Position numbers and translations under genes: made by a program. Positions 23,601-32,569 of a stretch of DNA of 64,000 nucleotides are shown piece after piece. A model generated the notes under the pieces. That model was given only the letters and a program-made list of their open reading frames with translations. It searched no databases and was not told the DNA's origin. Position 1 is the first letter of the stretch. Every line of letters begins with the position of its first letter. This stretch comes from Buxus sempervirens. Taxonomy: Eukaryota > Streptophyta > Magnoliopsida > Buxales > Buxaceae. The DNA lies in NCBI GenBank assembly GCA_947561395.2, contig OX387183.1, positions 13,691,402 to 13,755,401 of the forward strand, read 5' to 3'.

Positions 23601-25067
23601 GAACTAAACCAATTTACTAGAAATAATGTATGGGAATTAGTTGTAAGACCCTCTGATCTGAATGTGATAGGAACCAAATGGATTTTTAAGAACAAATCTG
23701 ATGAAAATGGGGTTGTAACCAGAAATAAAGCTAGGCTTGTTGCTCAGGGATACACTCAAGTAGAAGGAATAGATTTTGATGAAACCTTTGCTCCTGTAGC
23801 TAGGTTAGAATCAATCAGATTACTTTTGTCTATTGCATGCTATTTGAAGTTTAAACTGTTTCAAATGGATGTTAAGAGTGCATTCTTGAATGGATATCTG
23901 AATGAAGAGGTCTATGTAGAGCAACCTAAAGGATTTGAAGACACAAATCATCCTAAATATGTCTATAAGCTGAACAAAGCCTTGTATGGACTCAAACAAG
24001 CTCCTAGAGCTTGGTATGAGAGACTCACCTCTTTTTTAGTTGAATCTGGTTTTATGAGAGGAAATGTGGATAAGACTCTTTTTATTCAAAGAGAGTCCGA
24101 ACATATTTTGATTGCTCAAATCTATGTTGATGACATAGTGTTTGGATCCACTTCTGAAAAACATGCTCACTTCTTTGGAGACTTAATGAAAAGTGAATTT
24201 GAGATGAGTATGATGGGTGAACTGAACTTTTTCTTAGGACTTCAGATTTATCAATCTCAACAAGAAATTTTTTTCTCTCAAGCCAAATATGCTAGAAATC
24301 TAGTGAAGAGATTCAGTTTAACTCATGCTAAACATGCTAGGACTCCTATGAGTACTAGCTTAAAGCTTGGAAAAGATGAATCTGGTAAGGATATAGACCC
24401 TACTTTGTACAGAGGAATGATTGGAAGTCTTCTGTACTTAACAGCAAGTAGAAGTGATATAAGCTTTAGTGTTGGAGTTTGTGCTAGATATCAGGCTAAT
24501 CCTAAAGAATCTCATCTAAATGCTGTGAAAAGGATAATAAAGTATGTTAATGGTACTGTTGATCTGGGAATCTGGTTTTCCAAAGAAACAAACCCATATC
24601 TGACTGGATACACTGATGCTGATTGGGCTGGGTGTATGGATGATAGGAAAAGCACCTCTGGTGGTTGCTTTTATATGGGTAATAATCTCATTGCTTGGTT
24701 AAGCAAAAAGCAAAACTCAGTTTCTCTAAGTACTGCTGAAGCAGAGTACATTGCTGCAGGTAGCAGTTGTACTCAACTTATTTGGATGAAACAAATGCTT
24801 TCTGATTATGGTTTAGATCAGGACCAAATGATTCTCTTCTGTCACAATCAAAGTGCCATAAATATTTCCAAAAATCCTGTTCAACACTCAAGGACCAAAC
24901 ATATAGACATCAGGCATCACTTTATAAGAGAGTTAATTGAAGACAAAACTGTTTTGATTGAATATATATCTACTGAAAAACATTTGGCTGACATTTTCAC
25001 TAAACCTTTAGATCAGAACAGATTTGAAACTCTTAGGAAATCCCTAGGAGTTTGCTCTCAAAACTGA
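20631..25067 (+). CDS. Sirevirus gag C-terminus plus pol polyprotein
   Basis: Open for 1478 codons; its first codon is TTG, so this is a continuation and not a true start. In order: a gag remainder with a zinc knuckle at about residues 118-132 (CX2CX4HX4C in [14 protein letters not shown]), a coiled coil at about 195-290, and a second knuckle at about 378-391 ([14 protein letters not shown]). The protease has a DSG catalytic motif ([13 protein letters not shown], about 486). Integrase has an HHCC-type region (HKRLGH...CGPCNQGK) and DD35E residues near 678, 746 and 782. Reverse transcriptase shows [12 protein letters not shown] and the YVDDIVFG active site at about 1165. RNase H shows TDADWAG and AEAEYIAA. 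All catalytic motifs are present, so only the gag join is broken. Confidence 0.95.
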   Translation: MRSLPEKFRPKVTAIQEAKDVDTMRIEDLVGSLQTYELDLNIPKRSKGIALKSVNTEESDNFDVDMDELVLLAKKFKRMFKKRQSNPSSSMDRSNRRSDKKISDPRKEKKFSQNDEVQCYKCRGFGHVASDCPSKDKKKKTNYQVTWDDSNTNNSSQSDEDISPNFTAFNSFYSSSSGSSISGIAGDNKETLSDDEEELQEAYNQLYKEFNRAQKKVKKLSKKLKESEIEKNKALAEIDSINKKLLERHAKENSLVTSLTEKTEKLKEKEAQISALQGKVIELEKVSNSIKSNASNSSAGNHQIDEESTSKEVPESSNSAEKRMSVSNQNKESSQKNYAGEVRPTGKSSTSEKSKFVQFRNTVKSGNVDSSEQRFIPVCHHCNKRGHIRPKCYVLHGFPEGYFDNKRKVNQSQSLDLYNRFDSLLKLTETLNKEVTNLSKKLPSKSQVVDEGTSQKTPEKQIWIRKDSLVANVVHVALKAHDVNMWYLDSGCPRHMCGHRSMFSTFEEYFGGSVTFGDGSTSQVKGKGTVNGPNGVCLKDVLFVSGLKANLISISQLCDFRLFVNFTRKECKILDNSGKTVLIGVRTNDNCYGIIGNNEKSLTSSVCNEIDLWHKRLGHINYRDLSKISKFELVRGIPKFGNNKKKGMCGPCNQGKQIKATHKKLNIVGTSRPLELIHMDLMGPTKTESLGGKRYIFVAVDDYSRYTWVNFLREKSKCFDCFKQLCCQIQVEKNFQIGRIVRIRSDHGTEFENQMFSKFCEDQGIKHEFSAPKTPQQNGVVERKNRVLQEMARTMMIAKKVLTKFWAEAINTACYISNRVYVKSGWKQTPYEIWKGKQQNLKYFRVFGSKCYILRDRENLGKFDSRSDEGIFLAYSSSSRAYRVFNLKKSVVMESINVLIDDEGTDCELLQVVDEEDEVRDAFSSNEIVPLSKTLKDHPTEQIVGNISDGVRTRHQVHNEVRFSSYLSQFEPKSYKDALLDESWLNAMHEELNQFTRNNVWELVVRPSDLNVIGTKWIFKNKSDENGVVTRNKARLVAQGYTQVEGIDFDETFAPVARLESIRLLLSIACYLKFKLFQMDVKSAFLNGYLNEEVYVEQPKGFEDTNHPKYVYKLNKALYGLKQAPRAWYERLTSFLVESGFMRGNVDKTLFIQRESEHILIAQIYVDDIVFGSTSEKHAHFFGDLMKSEFEMSMMGELNFFLGLQIYQSQQEIFFSQAKYARNLVKRFSLTHAKHARTPMSTSLKLGKDESGKDIDPTLYRGMIGSLLYLTASRSDISFSVGVCARYQANPKESHLNAVKRIIKYVNGTVDLGIWFSKETNPYLTGYTDADWAGCMDDRKSTSGGCFYMGNNLIAWLSKKQNSVSLSTAEAEYIAAGSSCTQLIWMKQMLSDYGLDQDQMILFCHNQSAINISKNPVQHSRTKHIDIRHHFIRELIEDKTVLIEYISTEKHLADIFTKPLDQNRFETLRKSLGVCSQN

Positions 25068-25465
25068 GACAGGTTCTGTTTTGAGTTAATTTAGATGTAA
25101 AATAATCTACATATCTGTTCAAAATGATCTTGTGTGTTCTTGATACTGAAATCTTAATTCAGGAAGCTTGAGTCTATGCATATTGATAGAAATGTCTTAT
25201 AATCAATTATCATTTTTGTCTTAAACACTTTTGTGCATTGAAGTTTATTGTGTGTTTGAAGCTTGGATTCTATAGGCTATCACCTTTATGAAAAGAAAAG
25301 TTTTGGAAATGGCTGCCATAGAGATTCGAGTGAAAGCCACTGTTATTCTCAAAAAGAAAAAGAGAAAGAAGGTATATCCTTGGAATGAACTGTAAACTCA
25401 GGTTTTTTAAGGGTCAATGCCTTCTACAAAAAGAAAAGAAAAAGAGATCAGAAAAGGCTACCTAT
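25068..25465 (+). other. Sirevirus spacer after pol
   Basis: Non-coding. It contains A-rich stretches (AAAAAGAAAAAGAGAAAG and similar) and ends at the TSD CCTAT of the nested solo LTR. The spacer resumes at 28755. Confidence 0.6.
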
Positions 25466-28400
25466 TGTAAAACCCCGAATTTTCAGTAAATAAATAAATA
25501 ATAATTACTTATGAATATCTTGAATGTCAATATATTTGTCAAAATAACTTAGAGAATAAACTTGGAGATTTCGGAAGAAATTGAATGGGTAGATGTGAAA
25601 ATATTGAGAGAAGGGTATTTCGGTCAATTCACATTAATTATCGGTAAATAATTAAATACATTAATTAAAATTTGTTATTAGACTTGAGAAATACTAATAG
25701 ATTTAAATTGGGGTTTAGATTGTCTATTAACAATGATATTTAAAGTTTAGTAATAGGAATAATGGCATATTGGTAATTATGTTTGATTTGAAGCCTGAAG
25801 TCGAGGAGATCAGAATTTTTTTGAAGGAAATATATTATAATTATAGATGATCACACTGATAGGGGAGATCTGGAGTTTGATGCAGATCTGACCGTTGAAT
25901 CGCGAGATATCGAGTTAAGTATGGATTAACGGTCCTTATTAAGTCTAATGGGTGGATGAGTATGGAACCTGATCCTAGGGAGATGCGTGGGATCAGGGAA
26001 GAATAAAATAGGGTTGAATAGTTTTAGTTGTATTCGTAGGATGTCTTGTGCGTTGAAGTTGGAGGCTGCGGCGGAAGAGAAGAAGAACGAGAGAGAGAAA
26101 GGGAGACCGAGAAGAAGGAGGAAGAGGGCATATCTCTGGTTCCTCACCATTCCTGGAACGTCTCTTGCCTGCGAAGAGGAGAGGAAGTCTCTGGTTGGAA
26201 GAAGAAAGGATTTGAGCGGACGGAGGTAGGTGGCACTTCGTTTTAACGCTTATTTTGTGTTTATGAGATTATTCGATTCGATTGCATGATCTTCTATGTT
26301 GTAAATATGTGTATATTGATTGATATTAATTTATATGAATTTTAGAAGCGATTAGAACCCAAAAATTTGATGTTTAGAAACTCGGTTCGTCGTTCTGGTT
26401 AGAGCGCCGAGCTCGCCTGCACTCAGCGCTCCTAGGCGATGTTCGGCGTTCGTTGAAAAATTTCGAGCACCCGAGACCGCCGAGTGACGGACGATCGGCG
26501 CTCCTTTTATTTATAATGAAATACGCGTAACGCTGAAGAGCGCCAAGTTAGTCTATCGGAGCGATCTTAGGCGATCAATGAAAAAAAACGAATTAATGGC
26601 TTGTAATGATTACAAGCCTAAACCTTAAATATTTTTATATACTTTAATGAATTAAAACCCAAACGTAAATACTTCCATCTTACTTTATTGAATTAAACTA
26701 AACTCTAAATACTTTCATATGCCTTTTTGACCCTCACCAAACTTTAAATAAATTGAAAAACTTAACCTAAACATACTTAGATTTGTTTACGTACATGACT
26801 CTTTCACTAAACCTAAACTTTAACAATTTTTGATAATTTAACCGTATATTAATTAAATCTTAATACTTTAAAAACCAACCACATATATTCTTAAATAGTT
26901 GAATATTAATTAATACATTATTAGAACCGCACTTTAGCGTGCGTGTTATGCGTTCAACTTTCGATATAATTAAATACCTGTTTAACACTAAATCAGGATG
27001 TCACGTTAAACTTATTTTTATATACTGAACAAAATATTATGATTAATAAACTGGGGAACTGTTTAGAACCGGACCTTGAACATGAACCTAATATGTTATA
27101 AATAATAATGGAATTGAGAACTATCTGTGATGGCTTGGTGGCCAGTTTTATAAATAACCTGCTTGGTGGCAGAGATACCCGCTTGGTGGCGGAGACCCTA
27201 ACCCGCTTGGTGGCGGAGACCCTAACCTGCTTGGTGGCAGAGATACCCGCTTGGTGGCGGAGACCCTAACCCGCTTGGTGGCGGAGACCCTAACCTGCTT
27301 GGTGGCAGAGATACCCGCTTGGTGGCGGAGACCCTAACCTGCTTGGTGGCAGAGATACCCGCTTGGTGGCGGAGACCCTAACCCGCTTGGTGGCGGAGAC
27401 CCTAACCTGCTTGGTGGCAGAGATACCCGCTTGGTGGCGGAGACCCTAACCTGCTTGGTGGCAAAGATACCCGCTTGGTGGCGGAGACCCTAACCTGCTT
27501 GGTGGCAGAGATAACCCGCTTGGTGGCGGAGACCCTAACCCGCTTGGTGGCGGAGACCCTAACCTGCTTGGTGACAGAGATAACCCGCTTGGTGGCGGAG
27601 ATACCCGCTTGGTGGCGGAGACATTACCTCCTGCGGGAGAGATTCATTACCTCCTGTGGGGCAGATGTATTTCCGATGGATTGCATCCTACAGGAGAGAT
27701 ACCTCATGTGGGGGAGATGTGATTATGCGTGATTGCATCCCACATGGAGGATGGGTGTGTGAGTTACCACTGGAAGGTGAGGAAGCTATCTCCTATGGTA
27801 GAGGTAGATGCTAGGTGTTCACATCCTGCGGTAGAGTTATGCTGTCTCCTGCAGGGGGTACCTGTAGTCTTAGAGATGTGCATTCTCCTGCGGAGCTTGT
27901 GTGGATACTACGTGTTTGAGTTCTATGGTAGAGATAGGCTACTACCTGAAGGTTGGCTTTTATTACTGATATGATGATTGATTCTCAGGATGATGGATTG
28001 TTTATTTAAAAAGGAAATATTGAAATGTTATAACTGAATAGAATTGCTATGATTTAATGAGAACTGTTAAAATGGAATATTATGGAATCACGAATAAAAT
28101 GTGGAACTGCTCTTAAGAAGACACTACAGAAAATAAACCAGAAATCATGGGAATGTGAAATATGATACATTGTCCTTTAAATTGAAATGAAACACACATA
28201 ATTAACTTCTTTTAAATTCGGGCATTGATTAAATGTTTGTTTTATATTGAGATTATTCGTTTATCTTATTGACCGTAATTAGTCGTCTATTTTACCGAGC
28301 ATGAAACCACTGTTATTTTCTGTATGTATAAACTGTTTCCTCATGCATGTGTTACCTACTGAGATAGTTGTATCTCACCCCTACTTCATATTCTACTTTT

Positions 28401-28749
28401 CAGGTTATCTTGGAGAGGACGCCACGGGTTAGACAGATAGTGGGTTGAAGTCTAGAAATTCCATATGAAAAGAGTAGTGTGATTTTATATAGCTGTATTT
28501 ATTTGGAATCGTAATAGATGATTTTGTAGGATATTAAGAGTTAGTTAAATTTGTAGTTGCCTTCCATTTGATTAGTGAATGTAATCGGATGATTCAGCTT
28601 CTAATAAATTATTTAAGCTTCCTAGTACTCTGATAAATTTTAGTTCTTTATTTCCTTATATTTGAACTGACTGTAATGTACCACAAGTTAATGCCTTGAT
28701 CCGAGTCAAAATGAAAAAAAAAAAAGAGACCCGGATTCGGGGCGTTACA
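25466..28749 (+). mobile_element. Solo LTR (Gypsy-like, 3284 bp) nested in the Sirevirus
   Basis: It starts TGTAAAACCCCGAATTTTC and ends CCGGATTCGGGGCGTTACA, so the termini are near-perfect inverted repeats beginning TG and ending CA. A perfect 5-bp TSD (CCTAT at 25461-25465 and 28750-28754) flanks it. There is no primer site, purine tract, gag or pol inside, so it is a solo LTR or an LTR-like non-autonomous unit. A purine-rich leader-like block (26080-26230) and a large minisatellite (27133-27625) lie within. The short open frames here are translations of repeats and are not genes. Confidence 0.85.
27133..27625 (+). repeat. Minisatellite of about 22 units within the solo LTR
   Basis: GCTTGGTGGCGGAGACCCTA and GCTTGGTGGCAGAGATACCC alternate, with spacing of 24, 24 and 20-21 bp in a higher-order pattern. 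About 22 copies of GCTTGGTGG are present. Copies are almost identical except for the CGGAGACCCTAAC/CAGAGATAC choice. Flanking sequence (27625-27960) shows weaker repetition of CTCCTGCGGGAGAG wording. Confidence 0.9.
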
Positions 28750-28754
28750 CCTAT

Positions 28755-29616
28755 CTCTGATGTGCGAAAGCCACCAAAATGAAGTTGGGGTATGTCTATA
28801 CTTTCCAAGTATGATTACACTAAAATAGCCTTCCATATGTATAAAGTGTAAAAGTCAAAAAATATTTTTCACACACTACACAAACATTGACTAATTAATA
28901 TGCATATGAGCTCAATATCTTGAAGAAAATTTATAGTATGAGAAACCATGAAGGAATTTTGGTCATAGATATGAAATGTGTCACATCTGAATTAACCTTG
29001 ATAGGTTCCTTAAGATCAGTTTTGTGAATAAGTACTTCTTGGATTGAATAACAGTTGATTATCTGGATGATTTTAGTTTAGTTAAAATCTTAGCTTTGTG
29101 TTTAGAAGTATGATTTTTTTCATGAAGAATAGTTCAAACTCTCTTTATAAATTTTTTCCTTATGAGTGTATTTCTGTTTGAGTGTGCATGTGCACCTTCT
29201 ACGTCGCTAGAAGCGTGCTGGTAGCCTCTCCTCTATTTCATGCTTTGGCACCTGCCATGGTAAGCGTCGCTGGATGCACGCTGGCAGCGAAATTTTTTTC
29301 CCTATAAAAGGGGGAAATCTGTTTCATTTTTTTTACCTCTGTTTTTTTTACTCTCTCTGCTTTTCACCTCGCTCCTCGCGTCGTGGTCTTACTCTTCCTT
29401 CGTGCTTACCCTCCGTCACCTTGTCCACTGTTCAGGTAAATTTTTTTTTACTGTCTTCATCTTGCTTCTCCATTCTCTGCTTCCTATTTCAGTTGTCTTC
29501 TCTTGTTCTTCTTAGCTAGGGTTTGGTAGATTATTCTGCCATTAGGGCTTTATCGTTCATTGTTTGTTTCTGTCTGTTTGTTCTTTCTCTTTCATTTTTT
29601 TAAAAAAATCTTCACC
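28755..29616 (+). promoter_or_regulatory. Probable internal promoter of the Sirevirus env-position ORF
   Basis: Two palindrome-like modules of exactly 22 bp lie at 29205-29226 and 29268-29289, both ending TGGYAGC with a CGCT start. They have the same length and wording as the 22-bp palindromes in the LTR U3. A TATA box (TATAAAA, 29303-29309, in CCCTATAAAAGGGGG) follows 14 bp after the second module. Downstream is a CT-rich leader with a possible 5'UTR intron: donor TTCAG|GTAAAT near 29435 and acceptor TATTTCAG near 29490. The ORF start at 29617 sits in the context TTCACCATGCC. The promoter role is inferred from layout only. Confidence 0.5.
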
Positions 29617-30741
29617 ATGCCTCTCAAGAGAAAATCGAGGACTGATTCTCCTTCCACATCTTCTCCTCTTGTGAGGTCTTCTCCTGTTATCTCTTCTCCT
29701 CCAGTGAGACCCCCGTCCCCTCCTCAGTCCTCTGATCCATTCATTGGTAATGGTTTATCTGATTTTAATGAGTTCTTCAAGCATAGGCCACTCCTGTTGG
29801 AAAGGGCCATTAAGCTTGAGTCTTTTTCTGAATCTCTTCTCTACTCATTGTTTTCGGACAATGGTTGGAAAAAATTTGCTTTGGTCAATGGTTTTGCATA
29901 TCCGGACCTGGTCCGTGAATTTTATTCAAACCTCCACAATCTTCATCTTGCCAATCAAGGCTATGTCAAAGCCTATGTCAGGGGTATCTCGTTCGACTTC
30001 TCGAAAGAGCTTATCTCCTCTCTTCTCGAACTGCCCCTTGTTGATTCTCCTTCCTTTAACTTTCTTGATTCTCATACTGATCCTCTGATGGAGTCTATTA
30101 TTCCTTCTCTAATTGTTCCGGGTGCTCCTACTTCCATCAAAAACAAGCCCAACTACTTTCCTCATGGCTCTCTTCAAGATCTTCTCCGGATCTTGAATCT
30201 GTTTGTGTGTGCTTCTCTTGTTCCCTCAGATCACCATTCTAAGATTTCTCACTCGAGAGCAAGACTTCTTCATGCTCTCTGGAACAGAGACAGTGTCTGT
30301 ATTCCCTCCATCATATTCCATCAGATCCTTCAGTCTCGGAATTTAAAATCCAAGACTGCTGCTCTTCCTTTTGGCATATTCATCACTTACCTGTGTATTC
30401 ATCAGGGGGTACTCCCTGATCCTGCTGAAATGATCCTTCATCCCAGACCTCCCATTGATTCCTCAACCCTGACCAGAAGTAAACGAGCAAATCCTTTTCG
30501 TTTGGTGTCTTCTGAACCCTCTTCTTCTCAGTCCTCTTTGTCCAGCTCTGATGCTGTGGCAATTATGGAAAAACTGAATTCCATGCAAGCCTCCCAGGAG
30601 GCTTTCAACTATGAAGTTAGGGCTCACATGCTCATGATGAGCATGTTCAAATCAGAGACCCAAGAGAAGCTGGAGCAACTGGCAAAGGTTGTTGATTTTA
30701 CCTGTGGTGAGGTACAAAGGGATGTTGCTGCTCAGCAATGA
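29617..30741 (+). CDS. Sirevirus env-position ORF (putative plant transposon protein domain)
   Basis: 374 residues from the ATG at 29617, chosen for its ACCATGCC context and basic start MPLKRKSR; the frame is open 19 codons further upstream without a clear role. A Ser/Pro-rich N-terminus is followed by a region (about 60-250) with WKKFALVNGFAYPDLVREFY and YVKAYVRGISFDFSKELI. This wording resembles the domain called putative plant transposon protein in many plant retroelements. A C-terminal coiled coil follows (about 320-374). No signal peptide or membrane segment is evident, so an envelope function is not supported. After the TGA at 30739-30741 the same frame stays open to about 30904 with more helical sequence, so this stop probably truncates the protein. 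The gene lies after pol and before the 3' purine tracts, as in SIRE-type elements. Confidence 0.75.
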   Translation: MPLKRKSRTDSPSTSSPLVRSSPVISSPPVRPPSPPQSSDPFIGNGLSDFNEFFKHRPLLLERAIKLESFSESLLYSLFSDNGWKKFALVNGFAYPDLVREFYSNLHNLHLANQGYVKAYVRGISFDFSKELISSLLELPLVDSPSFNFLDSHTDPLMESIIPSLIVPGAPTSIKNKPNYFPHGSLQDLLRILNLFVCASLVPSDHHSKISHSRARLLHALWNRDSVCIPSIIFHQILQSRNLKSKTAALPFGIFITYLCIHQGVLPDPAEMILHPRPPIDSSTLTRSKRANPFRLVSSEPSSSQSSLSSSDAVAIMEKLNSMQASQEAFNYEVRAHMLMMSMFKSETQEKLEQLAKVVDFTCGEVQRDVAAQQ

Positions 30742-31097
30742 ATGCAAAATGAAGCTGATCATTTTCTGGAAAGCATTCAGAAGACTCAGTTGGAGATGGA
30801 TCACAAACTCTGTTGGCTGCACTCCAGGTCCCAAGACGCATACAAGCATTACTCAAGGACTTGGGAACCAAAACCACCTTCCAGAAAGGGGGAGTTTTTT
30901 GGATGATGATGCTGCTGGAGTTGATGTTTCTGTTGATGGTTCTGCTAGGTTGTTGCTGCTGCTTGCTTGTTGCTTGCTGCTTGTTATTTTTTTCTCTCTA
31001 TGTGTTGTGTATTTGTTATGTTTCTGAAAGTTGGCTTGTAGAGGAGTTTTCTGTGGGTTTGTAAGGGAAGTTTTATGTTGGTTGGTTGGATGTGTAT

Positions 31098-31256
31098 ATA
31101 TCTGTTGGAACAATGTATACTCTTTTTTGAATGAATGAAATTCTGGATTCTCATATCTGTTGGAACAATGTATTTTGAATGAATGAAATTCTGGATTCTC
31201 ATATCTGTTGGAACAATGTTTATCCTTTTTGAATGAATGAAATTCTGGATTCTCCA
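31098..31256 (+). repeat. Three tandem copies of a 48-55 bp unit near the Sirevirus 3' end
   Basis: ATATCTGTTGGAACAATGT...TTGAATGAATGAAATTC, then TGGATTCTC, occurs at 31098, 31153 and 31201. The variation is confined to the T-rich linker. It lies between the env-position ORF and the 3' purine tract and is non-coding. Confidence 0.85.
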
Positions 31257-31365
31257 AAATCACTGTGTCTCTCCTTATCAGTGTGGTTTTAAAATTCTTA
31301 AATGAAAATCAATATTAACTGAGTTTGATATTAAACACTGTTTTAAGGTTGTTGTCAGGCATTTG

Positions 31366-31378
31366 CCAAGGGGGAGAT
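31366..31378 (+). promoter_or_regulatory. Sirevirus polypurine tract
   Basis: CCAAGGGGGAGAT abuts the 3' LTR start (31379). It is the plus-strand primer site expected for Copia/Sirevirus elements. A similar AGAAAGGGGGAG sits upstream near 30886; extra purine-tract copies are reported for Sireviruses. Confidence 0.85.
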
Positions 31379-32564
31379 TGTAAGTGTGAAAACTCACACT
31401 CCTTTTATGGCAAATGTTTGACAAATTATGTCTTCTAATAAATCTTCAAGATGTGCAGATTAAATAATGAAAATTCAGTGAATTTAGTAAAGAAGAAGAA
31501 GACGATGCTGCCACACAGCTACCACGCCGCTGGTAGCTCAAGGAAATGAAAGATTTTCTAAATAGAGCATTTTCTTGTAAAGGCACTTGCGAAGATCAAC
31601 GCCGCTGCCACTCCGCTGGCAGCGCATAAGTGAATCAGTGCTTTGAAAATAAGGCACGTGCACTAGCGTCGTAAGGCGACGCCAACACGCCGCTGGTAGC
31701 GCAGAGCGTGATTGAAGATTATATGATCAGCTGTGCACATGCCGCGTTCTCTCCCGCTAGCAGCTCGCTGGCAGCGCGCCCTTAACTGATTCAACCTGTT
31801 CTGAGCGGGACTTGAGTTCGCTTCCAGCCGTCTACCCCGATCGCACCACGACGCCACCAGCGCTCGACGCGATCTGAATTTTCTCCTTTAAATAGACGTG
31901 CTGTAATTTTTAGAATGGACTTTTTCTTTGGATCAATTTGATTTCGGATCTTGAGGTATTTGAGATTCGATCAAATCTTCTTTAGAGAGTCGGCGATCGA
32001 GTGAGGGGGAGATCTGAGATAGATCGCCTGGAATTGAAGGTAGAGGATTCTTCTTCAATTCGGAACTTCATCTGATCGTGTGATCGCCTGGACTGGTGAT
32101 CGGCTTTGATTGATGCGTAGGTGGATTCCTACTGCATTAGATCGTCTCAGTGGATTCTGAGGTGATTGTTGCGATCTGGATTGATCGTGTTCTGCAGCTT
32201 GTGGATTCAAGCTGTGTTGCAGTTCGTGGATTCGAACTGTGGATCACTGGTGAGTGATTGTTTGCGATCTGGATTGATCGTGTTCTGCAGCTTGTGGATT
32301 TAAGCTGTGTTGCAGTTCGTGGATTCGAACTGTGGATTGCTGTTGAGTGAGTTCAATTATAAAGGTTAAGTATGTGCTCCTTTGTAATTGTCTTTTCATT
32401 CAATAGTGGAATTTCGAAGGGTTAGTCGCTTCATATAGACTCGAGGTTTTTCCTGGATCTGGATTCAGGTTTCCTCGTATAATTCTCTGTGTGTATGTTT
32501 CCGCATTGTTAAATTCTGAATTGTTGTAGATCGTGGACCTATAGAGTAGTCCTCTACTCATTCA
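31379..32564 (+). repeat. Sirevirus 3' LTR
   Basis: Nearly identical to the 5' LTR: about 14 substitutions and one 4-bp insertion (GATT in the AACTGATTCAACC segment) by eye. The first two palindromes keep their 22-bp length. In the second (31602-31623), the 5' copy reads CTCCAC between the arms and this copy reads CTCCGC, so the change is in the loop and the arms are unchanged. It is followed by the TSD CTTGC. Confidence 0.92.
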
Positions 32565-32569
32565 CTTGC

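Larger units (their letters stand above)
18875..32564 (+). mobile_element. Copia LTR retrotransposon, Sirevirus type, with env-position ORF
   Basis: It carries 1182-bp and 1186-bp LTRs, a TSD of CTTGC, an initiator-Met-type primer site (TGGTATCGGAGC at 20059) and a purine tract AAGGGGGAGAT just before the 3' LTR. The gene order gag, protease, integrase, reverse transcriptase, RNase H is Copia type. Sirevirus features are the large gag with coiled coil and zinc knuckles, an extra ORF after pol (29617-30741), a second purine-tract-like AAAGGGGGAG near 30890, and GC-rich palindromes in the LTR. A solo LTR (25466-28749) lies between pol and the extra ORF; without it the element is about 10.4 kb. 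The LTRs differ at about 14 sites plus one 4-bp indel by eye, so insertion was recent. Gag has a frameshift and the extra ORF has an early stop. Confidence 0.93.

Noticed and set aside
27475..27732. Open frame of 85 codons reading LVAETLTCLVAEI repeats
   Set aside because: It is the translation of the minisatellite; repeat periods happen to keep the frame open and there is no domain.
30853..31263. Minus-strand frame of 136 codons with repeated NPEFHSFK wording
   Set aside because: It is the reverse translation of the 48-55 bp tandem repeat at 31098-31256.
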